DNA of 64,000 bases, taken from assembly GCF_965204935.1 (NCBI RefSeq), contig NZ_CBDBFO010000002.1; one strand, 5' to 3'. The notes under the pieces are model-generated. The model was not told where the DNA came from and searched no databases. It saw only the letters and a program-made list of their open reading frames with translations. Shown here one piece after another: positions 26,463 to 35,176 of this stretch. Numbering within the stretch: the stretch's first letter is position 1; every line of letters starts with the position of its first letter. This DNA comes from Hoeflea_A sp965204935. Its GTDB lineage: Bacteria > Pseudomonadota > Alphaproteobacteria > Rhizobiales > Rhizobiaceae. The translations under genes and the position numbers were made by a program.

Positions 26463-26653
26463 TTTAAAAATGATACTTTTAGCGCTTGGCGGGCATTGCG
26501 GCGCGCTGAAACTCCTGGCGCGCAGGCTTGGTTGCAGAGAATTGCATAGCGTGTTTGGCGGCCCGTCATTGCTCCTCCACAGGCGGACTTTATGTTTGGT
26601 TCCAGCGATGCGTGATGTTCGCTTGACGCCAGAGCCTAAATCGAGTTTATGGT

Positions 26654-26673
26654 TTTTGCAACCGGTTGCAAAA
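26654..26673. promoter_or_regulatory. LacI-type operator, copy 1 (inositol genes)
   Basis: Perfect 20-bp palindrome ttttgcaaccggttgcaaaa, centred on the CCGG core common to LacI/GalR operators. It lies 21 bp before the ATG of the oxidoreductase gene and in the gap shared with divergent iolC. The inner 16 bp recur exactly at 30973-30988 in front of the local LacI-family gene, which makes that protein the likely binder. Repression of both divergent inositol transcripts is inferred. Confidence 0.8.
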
Positions 26674-26693
26674 TTTCAATGAGGAGCGCGCCA

Positions 26694-27809
26694 ATGACCG
26701 AGATTGGCATTGGAATTATCGGGGGCGGCTATATGGGCAAGGCCCATTCCGTCGCCATGAATGCCGTGGGCGCGGTGTTCGAGACGCGCCTGCGACCGCG
26801 CTGCGAGATGATTTGCACAACGACGGCGGAAGGGGCGGAACAAAAGGCACAGCTTTTCGGCTTTGCGCGATCGACCCATGACTGGCGCGTACTGGTCGCC
26901 GATCCGAAGGTTGATGCGGTGATTATTGCATCGACGCAGGACACCCACCGAGATATCGCCCTTGCGGCCATCGCCGGCGGCAAGCCCGTCCTTTGTGAAA
27001 AACCCATGGGTGCTTCCGTTGACGAGGCCCGCGAGATCACGGAGGCGGCGGAGGCCGCCGGCGTCATCAACATGGCCGCGTTCAACTATGTCAGGACACC
27101 GGCAACACAGCTTGCCCGGGAGATCATCAGTTCTGGCGAAATCGGAGACATCACCTATTTCCGCGCCGAGCACACCGAGGATTTCTTCGCCGATCCGGAT
27201 GCGCCGGCAACGTGGCGGTCGCATGGCCGCTCGAACGGAAATCTCGGCGACCTGGCCCCGCATATCGTCAACGCCGCTCTTGCCCTTGCAGGCCCCATAA
27301 GGTCGCTCGTTGCCGACGTTGATACGGTCCACAAGACCCGCCCTGGTCCCGACGGGCCGGTGACGGTGACCAATGATGACCAGAGCCAGTTTCTTTGCCG
27401 CTTCGAAAGCGGCGCGATGGGAATGATTTTTTCCAGCCGGACCGCAACCGGACGCAAGATGGGTTACATCTATGAGGTATTCGGAACCAAGGGTGCCTTG
27501 CGGTTCGATCAGGAGGACCAGAACGCCATTTGGCTCTACAAGGGTGATGCCGCGCCCGGACGCGAAGGTTTCACAAAGATCCTCACGGGACCGGAGCATC
27601 CGGACTATCTTCCGTTCTGTCAGGGTCCCGGGCACGGTACCGGTTATCAGGACCAGATCATCATCGAGGCGCATGACTTCCTCAAGGCCATTGATACGGG
27701 GCAGCCGGTGTGGCCGACATTCCGGGACGGGCTAATGGTTGCCGAAATCATCGAAGCCGTGTGGCGCTCCCACGAGGAAAAGCGCTGGGTGTCGGTGGAC
27801 GAAGTCTGA
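26694..27809 (+). CDS. Gfo/Idh/MocA-family oxidoreductase (inositol dehydrogenase-like), first copy
   Basis: NAD(P)-dependent oxidoreductase of 371 residues. The Rossmann motif is GIIGGGYMGKAHS at residues 6-18, and the family lysine lies in PVLCEKPMG. The C-terminal domain includes the HGRSNGNLGDLAPHIVNAAL block with the catalytic DxxxH motif. With the inositol genes around it, the likely substrate is an inositol isomer or a related polyol, oxidised to an inosose. The start has GAGGAGCG just upstream. It heads a plus-strand operon with the IolE-like gene (26 bp gap) and a second oxidoreductase, and is controlled from the operator 21 bp upstream. Confidence 0.85.
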   Translation: MTEIGIGIIGGGYMGKAHSVAMNAVGAVFETRLRPRCEMICTTTAEGAEQKAQLFGFARSTHDWRVLVADPKVDAVIIASTQDTHRDIALAAIAGGKPVLCEKPMGASVDEAREITEAAEAAGVINMAAFNYVRTPATQLAREIISSGEIGDITYFRAEHTEDFFADPDAPATWRSHGRSNGNLGDLAPHIVNAALALAGPIRSLVADVDTVHKTRPGPDGPVTVTNDDQSQFLCRFESGAMGMIFSSRTATGRKMGYIYEVFGTKGALRFDQEDQNAIWLYKGDAAPGREGFTKILTGPEHPDYLPFCQGPGHGTGYQDQIIIEAHDFLKAIDTGQPVWPTFRDGLMVAEIIEAVWRSHEEKRWVSVDEV

Positions 27810-27835
27810 CCGGACGCCGATCAAAGGAAATTTCA

Positions 27836-28729
27836 ATGACCATAAAAATAGGAAACGCGCCCTGCAGTTGGGGCGTTGAGTTTGCTGGCGATCCGCGCAA
27901 CCCCGATTGGCGCACGGTCCTGGCCGAATGCAAGAATGCCGGATACCACGGCATTGAGCTCGGGCCGGTCGGTTACATGCCGGAGGATCCGGCGGAACTC
28001 GGTGATGCGCTGGCTGAAAACGAGCTTGAATTGATCGGCGGCGTGGTGTTCCGCCCGTTTCACGATCCTTCCCAATGGGACGATGTACTCGATGGTTCGA
28101 TCCGCACCTGCAAGGCGCTGGCGGCGCATGGGGCGGATCATCTCGTGCTGATCGATTCAATTTCGCCGCGGCGCGCACCCACCGCAGGCCGTCCGCACGA
28201 AGCCGAACTTATGGGCGACGATGAATGGTCCGGTTACCGCGACAAGATCTGCAGGATCGCGCAGATCGGCACGCAGGAATACGGACTGACGGTGGCGATC
28301 CACCCCCATGCCGGCGGTTTCATCGATTTTGAAACTGAAACGCAGCGCCTGCTTGAGGAGACCGATCCGGCGGAGCTCAAACTGTGCCTCGACACCGGCC
28401 ACACGCATTATGCCGGCTTTGATCCTGTGTCCTTCATGGACATCCATATCGACCGGATTTCCTACATGCATTTCAAGGATATCGATCCGGCTGTGAAGAA
28501 CCGCGTCATTACCGAACGAACCGACTTTTACGAGGCATGCGGACAGGGCATCTTCTGCAATCTCGGAGATGGTGAGACCGATTTTCCGGCTGTCAGGCAA
28601 AAGTTGATCGCATCCGGCTTTACCGGTTGGTGTACGGTTGAACAGGATTGCGACCCCGAAGGTGCGACATCGCCGCTTGACGATGCGATCGCCAATCGCG
28701 GCTATCTCAAATCAATAGGTTTCCACTGA
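27836..28729 (+). CDS. IolE/MocC-like sugar isomerase/dehydratase (TIM barrel)
   Basis: Xylose-isomerase-like TIM-barrel protein of 297 residues. Metal-binding signatures are AIHPHAGGFID, LCLDTGHTHYAG and ISYMHFKDI, and EQDCDPEG near the C-terminus. The N-terminus IGNAPCSWGVEFAGDP is typical of the IolE-related proteins called inosose dehydratase or MocC. The likely reaction is dehydration of 2-keto-myo-inositol, or isomerisation of a related inosose. It lies between the two oxidoreductase genes with gaps of 26 and 9 bp. Its start follows AAAGGAAA. The assignment to an exact substrate is contextual. Confidence 0.82.
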   Translation: MTIKIGNAPCSWGVEFAGDPRNPDWRTVLAECKNAGYHGIELGPVGYMPEDPAELGDALAENELELIGGVVFRPFHDPSQWDDVLDGSIRTCKALAAHGADHLVLIDSISPRRAPTAGRPHEAELMGDDEWSGYRDKICRIAQIGTQEYGLTVAIHPHAGGFIDFETETQRLLEETDPAELKLCLDTGHTHYAGFDPVSFMDIHIDRISYMHFKDIDPAVKNRVITERTDFYEACGQGIFCNLGDGETDFPAVRQKLIASGFTGWCTVEQDCDPEGATSPLDDAIANRGYLKSIGFH

Positions 28730-28738
28730 GGTATCATC

Positions 28739-29899
28739 ATGGCCAGGTTGAATTGGGGAATGATCGGTGGCGGAGAAGGCAGCCAGATCGGACCGGCGCA
28801 CCGCATCGGTGCGGGTCTCGACGGGCACTTTACGCTGGCTGCGGGCGCCTTTGATGTCGACCCTGAAAGGGGTGTCGCATTTGCCGGGCAATTGGGCGTT
28901 TCCAAGGACCGCGCGTACGGAAACTGGCGGGCGATGCTTGAGGGAGAGGCCGGTCGCGCGGATCGTGTTGACCTGGTCACCGTGGCGACCCCGAATGCGA
29001 CGCACTACGAGATCACCAAGGCGTTCCTGGAAAACGGTTTCAACGTCTTGTGCGAAAAGCCCATGACGATGACCGTTGCCGAAGCGGAGGATATCGTGGA
29101 AACGGCAGAGAAATCCGGCTGCATCTGCGCGGTGAACTACGGCTATTCGGGCTATCCCATGGTGCGTCACATGCGTGCGATGGTTGCTGGCGGTGAACTC
29201 GGCCAGGTGCGATTGATCAAGGCTGAATTCGCGCACGGATTCCACGCGAATGCCGCCGACGCGGACAACCCGCGCATCCGCTGGCGCTATGATCCGCAAC
29301 AGATCGGGCCGTCTGCGCAATTCGCCGACTGCGGTATCCACGCATTGCACATGGCAAGTTTTGTTGCAGGTCAGGAAGCCGAGATGCTTTCTGCCGATTT
29401 CGTTTCCTGCATCGCATCGCGGACGCTCGAGGACGATGCGATGGTCAGTTTCCGCATGTCCGATGGCGCTGTGCTGCGTTTGTGGACGAGTTCCGTTGCC
29501 GTCGGCCGCATGCACGGGCTGACGCTGCAGGTTTTCGGCGAGAAGGGCGGCGTGAGCTGGGAGCAGGAGCATCCAAACCAGCTCTACTGGACGCCGGTCG
29601 ACGGCCGCACGCAGATCATCGAGCGCGGTGCACCGGACCTGTCGCCGGAAGCGCAGAGGGCATCACGGGTCACAATCGGCCATGCGGAAGGCATGCCGCT
29701 CGCCTTTGCCAACATCTATGCCGACCTGGCGGAAGTCATCGCAGCGGCCAAGGAAGGGCGGGCACCGGATCCGGCGGCAACGCATTATCCGACGGCGCTG
29801 GACGGGTTGCGGTCAATGGCGGCGATCAGCGCGGCAGTTGAATCTGCGAGCGGGAACGGTGCCTGGATCGATGCCCGGCCGCCATCCCTTCGCAGCTGA
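28739..29899 (+). CDS. Gfo/Idh/MocA-family oxidoreductase, second copy
   Basis: Oxidoreductase of 386 residues. The nucleotide motif is an extended GMIGGGEGSQIGPAHRIGAG at residues 6-25, with NVLCEKPMTM as the family lysine motif and FADCGIHALHMASFV holding the catalytic histidine. The GGGEGSQIGPAHR loop is longer than in the first copy and defines a distinct subgroup, so the two enzymes probably act on different inositol isomers or directions. It ends 2 bp before the convergent LacI gene stop. Confidence 0.84.
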   Translation: MARLNWGMIGGGEGSQIGPAHRIGAGLDGHFTLAAGAFDVDPERGVAFAGQLGVSKDRAYGNWRAMLEGEAGRADRVDLVTVATPNATHYEITKAFLENGFNVLCEKPMTMTVAEAEDIVETAEKSGCICAVNYGYSGYPMVRHMRAMVAGGELGQVRLIKAEFAHGFHANAADADNPRIRWRYDPQQIGPSAQFADCGIHALHMASFVAGQEAEMLSADFVSCIASRTLEDDAMVSFRMSDGAVLRLWTSSVAVGRMHGLTLQVFGEKGGVSWEQEHPNQLYWTPVDGRTQIIERGAPDLSPEAQRASRVTIGHAEGMPLAFANIYADLAEVIAAAKEGRAPDPAATHYPTALDGLRSMAAISAAVESASGNGAWIDARPPSLRS

Positions 29900-29901
29900 T
29901 A

Positions 29902-30906
29902 TCAGCTTTTCGGCAGCGGTCTTAATGTGCTGCGCTCGACGATTGAGCATGGCAGAGGATGTGCGGCCGTATCGCGTTGCGGATCATCGACCATTTCAAT
30001 CACCTGCGTGACTGAATTCAGGATGATGTCGCGAACCGGTTGGCGGATCGTGGTCAGGTCGTAGGTCGACCAGCCGGCCATATTCATGTCGTTGAAACCC
30101 AGAAAGCCGATATCGTTCGGTATTTTCAACCCGGCACCACGGGCAGCGTCCATGGCGCCCATGCAGATCAGGTCATCGCCGCAGAACAATGCTTCGACGG
30201 CTTTTTCATCAAGCAGTGCGTTCATGGCGTCCTTGCCGGCCGAATAGGAATAGTTGTCTGCAAAGCGGATGTCGGCCGGCGCGATGCCGAGTTTCTTCAG
30301 GCGGCGGACAAAGCCGGTCATGCGGTCCTGGGTGGACGTGGCCGATCGCGGTCCGCCGAGCAATGCGATACTCTTGTAGCCGCGGTCGACGAGCGTCTGC
30401 GCGGCCATTTCGCCACAGCCGATATTGTCGATCCCGACAACATGGACGCCAGCCTCCGAGCCGAACCGGCCGAACGCATGTACCACCGGTACACCTGCCT
30501 TGCGGAAAGCATTCGGGAAGGTCGGGGGCAGGGTGGAGGTTGCAATGATAATGCCGTCAACGCGGTACTGCCGCAGCATCTCGAGCGATTTCTGCGGATC
30601 GGTCTCCGTGCTGAGATTGACCAGCAACGGACGAAAGCCGCGCTCCTGCAGGACGCGCGTAAAAAGGTCAAACACTTCAAGGAACACCGGATTGCGGAAA
30701 TTGTTGGCAACCAGGCCGATCAGCCGCGTCCGGTTTGTCGCCAGGCTGCGGGCGATCAGACTGGGTCTGTAGCCGAGTTCCTCCGCAGCAATCTCGACTT
30801 TCTTGCGCGTCTTTGCCGATACACTGGCGCCCTCAGTGAAGGTGCGAGACACCGCAGAGCGGGAAACGCCGGCGCGCGCCGCGACTTCTTTCAATGTCAC
30901 CGTCAA
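29902..30906 (-). CDS. LacI-family transcriptional repressor of the inositol cluster
   Basis: Repressor of 334 residues. The N-terminal DNA-binding domain reads TLKEVAARAGVSRSAVSRTF, with the hinge near residue 50 (GYRPSLIARSLATNRT). The periplasmic-binding-protein-like domain follows (GLVANNFRNPVFLEVFDLF onward) and the C-terminal MNMAGWSTYDLTTIRQP block completes it. It is divergent from the next gene and convergent with the second oxidoreductase. A copy of the TTGCAACCGGTTGCAA operator lies 67 bp upstream of its start, suggesting autoregulation. The effector is unknown and is probably an inositol intermediate. Confidence 0.9.
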   Translation of the reverse strand: MTVTLKEVAARAGVSRSAVSRTFTEGASVSAKTRKKVEIAAEELGYRPSLIARSLATNRTRLIGLVANNFRNPVFLEVFDLFTRVLQERGFRPLLVNLSTETDPQKSLEMLRQYRVDGIIIATSTLPPTFPNAFRKAGVPVVHAFGRFGSEAGVHVVGIDNIGCGEMAAQTLVDRGYKSIALLGGPRSATSTQDRMTGFVRRLKKLGIAPADIRFADNYSYSAGKDAMNALLDEKAVEALFCGDDLICMGAMDAARGAGLKIPNDIGFLGFNDMNMAGWSTYDLTTIRQPVRDIILNSVTQVIEMVDDPQRDTAAHPLPCSIVERSTLRPLPKS

Positions 30907-30972
30907 TGGACAACCACGCTCCGCTTCCTGGTCCGCACAGATACCGGCAAACCTAAGAAATCAAGCGTTTAC

Positions 30973-30988
30973 TTGCAACCGGTTGCAA
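30973..30988. promoter_or_regulatory. LacI-type operator, copy 2
   Basis: Perfect 16-bp palindrome ttgcaaccggttgcaa upstream of the minus-strand LacI-family gene. It is identical in its core to the site at 26654-26673. The two are about 4.3 kb apart, so joint control or DNA looping by a tetrameric repressor is possible. Confidence 0.8.
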
Positions 30989-31221
30989 CGCAACGCGGTT
31001 GCCGCATCGGCATCCGGACCTCCAAAGGGCCCGTCAGGATCCAATTGTCCCGTCCAGTTGGATACACGATAGCTTAAATATATCATATATATATCAGCAA
31101 TTCTTCACAAAAGATCATAAAGCGATCCTGACGCGGCACTCGTTTTCCGTTTGCGTTGCCCGCTCCGGGCCTGCTTGCGTGGCCGCCGCTTCTGCTTTCA
31201 GATAAGGCCATCGGAATCCGG
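30989..31221. promoter_or_regulatory. A/T-rich intergenic region before the LuxR-type regulator
   Basis: With the LacI operator, this completes a 315-bp gene-free stretch between divergent genes. Bases 31072-31100 form a run of alternating TATA words (tcatatatatatc), a plausible promoter core. Beyond that no ORF, repeat or RNA structure is convincing. It presumably contains the promoter for the LuxR-type gene. Confidence 0.4.
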
Positions 31222-33144
31222 ATGGAACGCCACGAAGCAAACATGGAATCAACCGCCAGAGATATCGCCAGGGACCTGATGCTGCACTTGGGCGACAAGG
31301 AGAGGGCGCTGCTCTCGACGCTTGCCGATACCGATGACGGAATCGCGGTTGAATCGAATGCCGCCGCGGTCGCTCTTTGCGAAAGACTGCCGGCCTGTCT
31401 TGCCATCGCGGAAGGCGGCCGGCTGGTGTTTCGCACGCAGGCGCTGCGCGATGCGGTCGCATCGGCATTGTCCGGCGAAATCGAGGGCAAGCAGACGCAG
31501 GCGCTTTACGCCGGTGGCGAGGCGGTGGCGGCTATCGAAATGGCGCAGGATATGGGCGATTACGCCCAGGCGCTCGAATGGTTCCGCGAACAGGGCAACC
31601 AGTTCTTCATGCATTTGCACGGTCTGGACGCCTGTTACAGGATCATTTCGAATTTTCCGCCCGAGATGCAGGAGAACAACGCATCCCTTTCGGTGGCCCT
31701 TGCCATGCACGCTCTGAAATCGGGAAGCGTCAACCGGGCGCGGCATATTGTGCGCGACCATTTCGGGCCGGAGGCTCTCGACCTCGAGCGGGTCATCGGA
31801 AATCCGGAGCAGTATTCGCGGGACTTCCGCATGTTCCGCCTGGTGATGTCGATTTACGAAGACTACGCCGTCGGCAACACCGTGCGCGAACACATGTTCG
31901 AACTGCTTGGCGAGCTGGATCTTGATGATCACCTGAATCGTGGCGGCATATACAACACAATGCTGGAAGTCTGCATCCAGCGCCAGCAGACCGATGCGGC
32001 CGAGGAAATGGCCAACCGGGCCCGCCATCACTACCGCAAGGCAAAGGTTCCGCTGCTGGAGTTTTATGTCGAGCTGCATCGCGCCGTTTTCTCGCTGAAC
32101 CGGGGCGTGCTTCCGGAGGTCGAAGCGGCAGTGGAAGCCGCTGATGCCGCGTTGTCCAAGGTCGCTTTCGATACGCCGACCGACCAGCGCCTGCTCGACC
32201 TTCTGAAAGCGGTACTTGCCTTCGAAAAGGGCGATGCAAAACACCTGGTGAACTACCTCAACGAAGAGTTCGACAAATTCGCCTACGGGGAATTGTGGCC
32301 GACCATCACGGAGTTGGCCCTTTACTATGGAAGCCTGGCAATCAGCGGCGAAATGGGCGTTGCTGCGGCGCGCTCGTTTCTGGACAAATGGCGCATCCAG
32401 GAGTGGCGCTCGCGGCGCTTCAATTTCGTCATCACGATCCGCCAGGCCGATATCCTGCAGAACCATAATCGCTGGCAGGAGGCCGCGGAACTTTTGACAA
32501 GCGTGCAGTCACGCATCGACATGACCTGGGTCGAAAGCGCAGAGGAGGCGCTCGGACTCATCGACAACACCCGCGAGATCGCCATCGCATTCGCCTGGCT
32601 TCGCCATTTGATTCGCCATGCGCCGCGCGACGCGATTCGATTGCGACAGGTGGAACAGTTTCAGGCCAATGCGCACATCAATGACAGGCAGCGGAGCACG
32701 TTGTGGCTTTGGGAAGCCTACCTCGCACGTTTGCAGCGGGACACGACACGAGCGCGTGCGCAGCTCACCAAGGTTCTGGAAAGCGCTGCCCGCATGGGTG
32801 TTTTGACCCATCTTATCGGCGAGCGGGAGATCCTGGAAAAACTGATGGATGACAAGCGCATCAGCCAGTTCGTGAAAGTCGCACCGGGTGCGCTGGAAAT
32901 TCTCAAGCGCCTCGAGGGATTTCATCTGGGTTCCGGCAGGGGTGCCGTTCCGGGCCTGACGCGCCAGGAGCTGCGGGTGCTGACGCTGGTCGCTGAAGGT
33001 GCATCCAACAAGTTCGTCGCCCGCCAGTTGCGGCTTTCAGAGGTCACCGTGAAATTCCATCTTGGCAATATCTACAGGAAGATGGGATGCGCGAAGAGGG
33101 CCGAGGCAATCGCTGCCGCGCGAGCGCTCAACTGGGTGGCTTGA
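31222..33144 (+). CDS. LuxR-family regulator, MalT-like without an ATPase domain
   Basis: Large regulator of 640 residues. The C-terminal 65 residues are a LuxR-type helix-turn-helix (GLTRQELRVLTLVAEGASNK, then LRLSEVTVKFHLGNIYRKMG). The rest is a helical, TPR-like array (for example EWFREQGNQFF, RGGIYNTMLEVCIQRQQ), like the signal domain of MalT-type regulators. The NTPase with Walker motifs expected at the N-terminus of MalT/LAL proteins is missing, which makes it shorter than those (about 900 residues). ATG 31222 was taken; ATG 31243 is also in frame. It precedes the dipeptide ABC operon on the same strand by 125 bp and is probably its regulator. Confidence 0.85.
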   Translation: MERHEANMESTARDIARDLMLHLGDKERALLSTLADTDDGIAVESNAAAVALCERLPACLAIAEGGRLVFRTQALRDAVASALSGEIEGKQTQALYAGGEAVAAIEMAQDMGDYAQALEWFREQGNQFFMHLHGLDACYRIISNFPPEMQENNASLSVALAMHALKSGSVNRARHIVRDHFGPEALDLERVIGNPEQYSRDFRMFRLVMSIYEDYAVGNTVREHMFELLGELDLDDHLNRGGIYNTMLEVCIQRQQTDAAEEMANRARHHYRKAKVPLLEFYVELHRAVFSLNRGVLPEVEAAVEAADAALSKVAFDTPTDQRLLDLLKAVLAFEKGDAKHLVNYLNEEFDKFAYGELWPTITELALYYGSLAISGEMGVAAARSFLDKWRIQEWRSRRFNFVITIRQADILQNHNRWQEAAELLTSVQSRIDMTWVESAEEALGLIDNTREIAIAFAWLRHLIRHAPRDAIRLRQVEQFQANAHINDRQRSTLWLWEAYLARLQRDTTRARAQLTKVLESAARMGVLTHLIGEREILEKLMDDKRISQFVKVAPGALEILKRLEGFHLGSGRGAVPGLTRQELRVLTLVAEGASNKFVARQLRLSEVTVKFHLGNIYRKMGCAKRAEAIAAARALNWVA

Positions 33145-33170
33145 GCAAAGAGCAGGCGAGCCTTTCTCAC

Positions 33171-33202
33171 AAAACCTATACCAGTTTTAGAAAAACCTAT
33201 AC
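33171..33202 (+). repeat. Tandem 11-bp direct repeats, candidate activator sites
   Basis: The word aaaacctatac occurs at 33171-33181 and again at 33192-33202. The starts are 21 bp apart, two turns of the helix. The pair lies in the 125-bp gap between the LuxR-type regulator and the ABC permease gene, 68-99 bp before the permease ATG. Direct repeats phased like this are common for MalT/LuxR-type activators. Binding is inferred. Confidence 0.55.
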
Positions 33203-33269
33203 TTTTTGGAGATTGTAGCAACGGCGGCGGCGCGTCACTCTTTGAGGCGCAATCACAACCGGACCCGCC

Positions 33270-34298
33270 ATGCAGACCAATCCTGCCCAATTGATGCTGA
33301 AGCGCCTCATCGGCTTCGCCGGTGTCATGTTCGTGCTCTCGGCGATGATATTCATCCTGGCGCGGATTGTTCCGGGGGATCCGGCTCGTATCGCGCTCGG
33401 CCCGAGTGCCACGCAGCAACAGGTTGAGGAAATGCGTGTCGAGATGGGGCTCGATGCGCCGCTGTGGCAGCAATACACCGACTATGTGTGGCGCGGCATC
33501 CAGGGTGATTTCGGCAAATCGCTGATATCCGGCCGTCAGGTCAGCGATGAGATCGCCGCGTTGCTTCCTGCGACACTGGAACTTGTTATCGTTACCGTAC
33601 TGCTGATCGTTGCCGTATCCATTCCGCTCGGCGTCATGACTGCGCGCTACCGTAACAGCTGGATCGACAATGCGGGGCGGTTCTTTTCGATCGTCGGCGT
33701 GACGATGCCGAGTTTCCTGTTTGCCATCCTGCTGCAGCTGATTGCCGCGAACTTCCTCTCGGATTGGCCGGTGCTGGGGCGCGTCAACTATTCGCTGGAT
33801 CTTCCAGACGGGCCGACGGGTCTTCTATTGATCGACTCTGTGGTGCATGGCGACTGGCAGGTCTTCCGCAGTGCCCTGCAGCACCTGATTTTTCCGTCAA
33901 TGGCGCTGGCCATGGCCGGTATCGGCCAGATCACGCGCATCACCCGTTCGGCGATGATCGAGCACCAGCGGCGCGATCATGTCCTGACGCTCAAATCGTT
34001 CGGCGTGCCAGACCGGGTCATCGTCTTCCGTTATCTGCTCAAGCTCTCGTCGATTGCGCCGCTGACGATCATGGGCCTCGAGTTTGCCTCACTGATCGGC
34101 AACGCCTTCGTTGTCGAACTGGTGTTTTCCTGGGGCGGTTTTGCGTCCTACGGCCTGGAATCCATCCTTCAGAAGGACCTTAACGCGGTGATGGCGGTGG
34201 TGCTCGTCTCCGGCTTCTTCTTCGTCGTCGCCAATCTTGTTATCGATATCGTCCTGATGGCGATCGATCCGCGCCTGCGTTTCAAGGAGGCGAATTGA
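33270..34298 (+). CDS. Dipeptide/oligopeptide ABC transporter permease (DppB type)
   Basis: Inner-membrane permease of 342 residues. An N-terminal span (FAGVMFVLSAMIFILARIVPG) leads into the DppB signature GDPARIALGPSATQQQVEEM. The permease core has about five more spans and the loop LTLKSFGVPDRVIVFRYLLK, which faces the ATPase. The C-terminal VELVFSWGGFASYGLESIL is typical of this group. It is the first gene of an operon running to 42.3 kb. The next gene overlaps its stop (TGATG). Confidence 0.92.
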   Translation: MQTNPAQLMLKRLIGFAGVMFVLSAMIFILARIVPGDPARIALGPSATQQQVEEMRVEMGLDAPLWQQYTDYVWRGIQGDFGKSLISGRQVSDEIAALLPATLELVIVTVLLIVAVSIPLGVMTARYRNSWIDNAGRFFSIVGVTMPSFLFAILLQLIAANFLSDWPVLGRVNYSLDLPDGPTGLLLIDSVVHGDWQVFRSALQHLIFPSMALAMAGIGQITRITRSAMIEHQRRDHVLTLKSFGVPDRVIVFRYLLKLSSIAPLTIMGLEFASLIGNAFVVELVFSWGGFASYGLESILQKDLNAVMAVVLVSGFFFVVANLVIDIVLMAIDPRLRFKEAN

Positions 34299-35173
34299 TG
34301 TCCGCCGTCTCCAACGATCAGCCGACGATCCTTTCCGCGCGCTACATGGCGTGGTACCGTTTTTCGCGGAATCCATCGGCGGTGATCGGCGGGTTGATGG
34401 TCCAGTCGGTCATCCTCGTCGCTGTATTCGCGCCGCTGATCGCGCCCTATCCGGAGGATGTCGGGGCCGCGGTCGACTTCCGCAACCGGCATATGAGCCC
34501 GGATGCGGCACACTGGATGGGAACCGACAAGGTCGGCCGGGATCTTCTGACACGCGTCATCTTCGGCTTCCGGATCTCTCTGCTGCTGGTCATCGGTGTC
34601 CTCGGCGTTGCCGTGCCCGTCGGCACGGCGCTTGGCATGCTTGCCGGCTATTTCAGCGGCATGACCGAAAAAATCATCACCGGTTTTACCAACGTGATGC
34701 TCGCCATTCCGCCACTCGTCATGGCACTGGCCATCGGCAACGTGCTTGAGCCGAATCTGGTCAATGCGATGCTGGCGATCACACTGCTGTGGTGGACGTG
34801 GCATGCGCGGCTGATCTACCGGGTGTCGAAGTCGATTGCGACCGAGGATTTCGTGGAGGCCGCAAGGCTTGCCGGTGCGAGCCACTGGCATGTCCTGACC
34901 CGGGAAATTCTGCCGAACTGCGTTTCGGTCATCTCGGTGAAGACGACGCTCGACGCAGCCTTTGTCATCCTGTTCGGCGCAGCGCTCTCCTTCCTCGGTC
35001 TCGGCGTCAAGCCGCCGACCCCGGATCTCGGTTCGATGGTCGCCGACGGGCGACAGTTCCTTCCGGAAATGTGGTGGGAGGTCCTTGGTCCCGGTTTCGC
35101 GATCTTCTACGCAACACTCGGCTTCAACCTGCTTGGCGACGGCCTGCGCGACATGTTCGACGTGGAGGTGTGA
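34298..35173 (+). CDS. Dipeptide/oligopeptide ABC transporter permease (DppC type)
   Basis: Second permease, 291 residues. It begins with the OppC-type N-terminal segment (YMAWYRFSRNPSAVIGGLMV) and the periplasmic loop HWMGTDKVGRDLLTRVIFGF typical of DppC. The coupling loop is EDFVEAARLAGASHWHVLTREILPNC, and the C-terminus is FLGLGVKPPTPDLGSMVADGR. The ATG at 34298 is chosen because it overlaps the preceding stop and follows AAGGAGG. The ATPase gene follows after 3 bp. Confidence 0.93.
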   Translation: MSAVSNDQPTILSARYMAWYRFSRNPSAVIGGLMVQSVILVAVFAPLIAPYPEDVGAAVDFRNRHMSPDAAHWMGTDKVGRDLLTRVIFGFRISLLLVIGVLGVAVPVGTALGMLAGYFSGMTEKIITGFTNVMLAIPPLVMALAIGNVLEPNLVNAMLAITLLWWTWHARLIYRVSKSIATEDFVEAARLAGASHWHVLTREILPNCVSVISVKTTLDAAFVILFGAALSFLGLGVKPPTPDLGSMVADGRQFLPEMWWEVLGPGFAIFYATLGFNLLGDGLRDMFDVEV

Positions 35174-35176
35174 AGT

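Noticed and set aside
33171..33202. Two direct repeats as a CRISPR remnant
   Set aside because: Only two 11-bp units with a 10-bp gap, too short for CRISPR, and no cas genes in the window.
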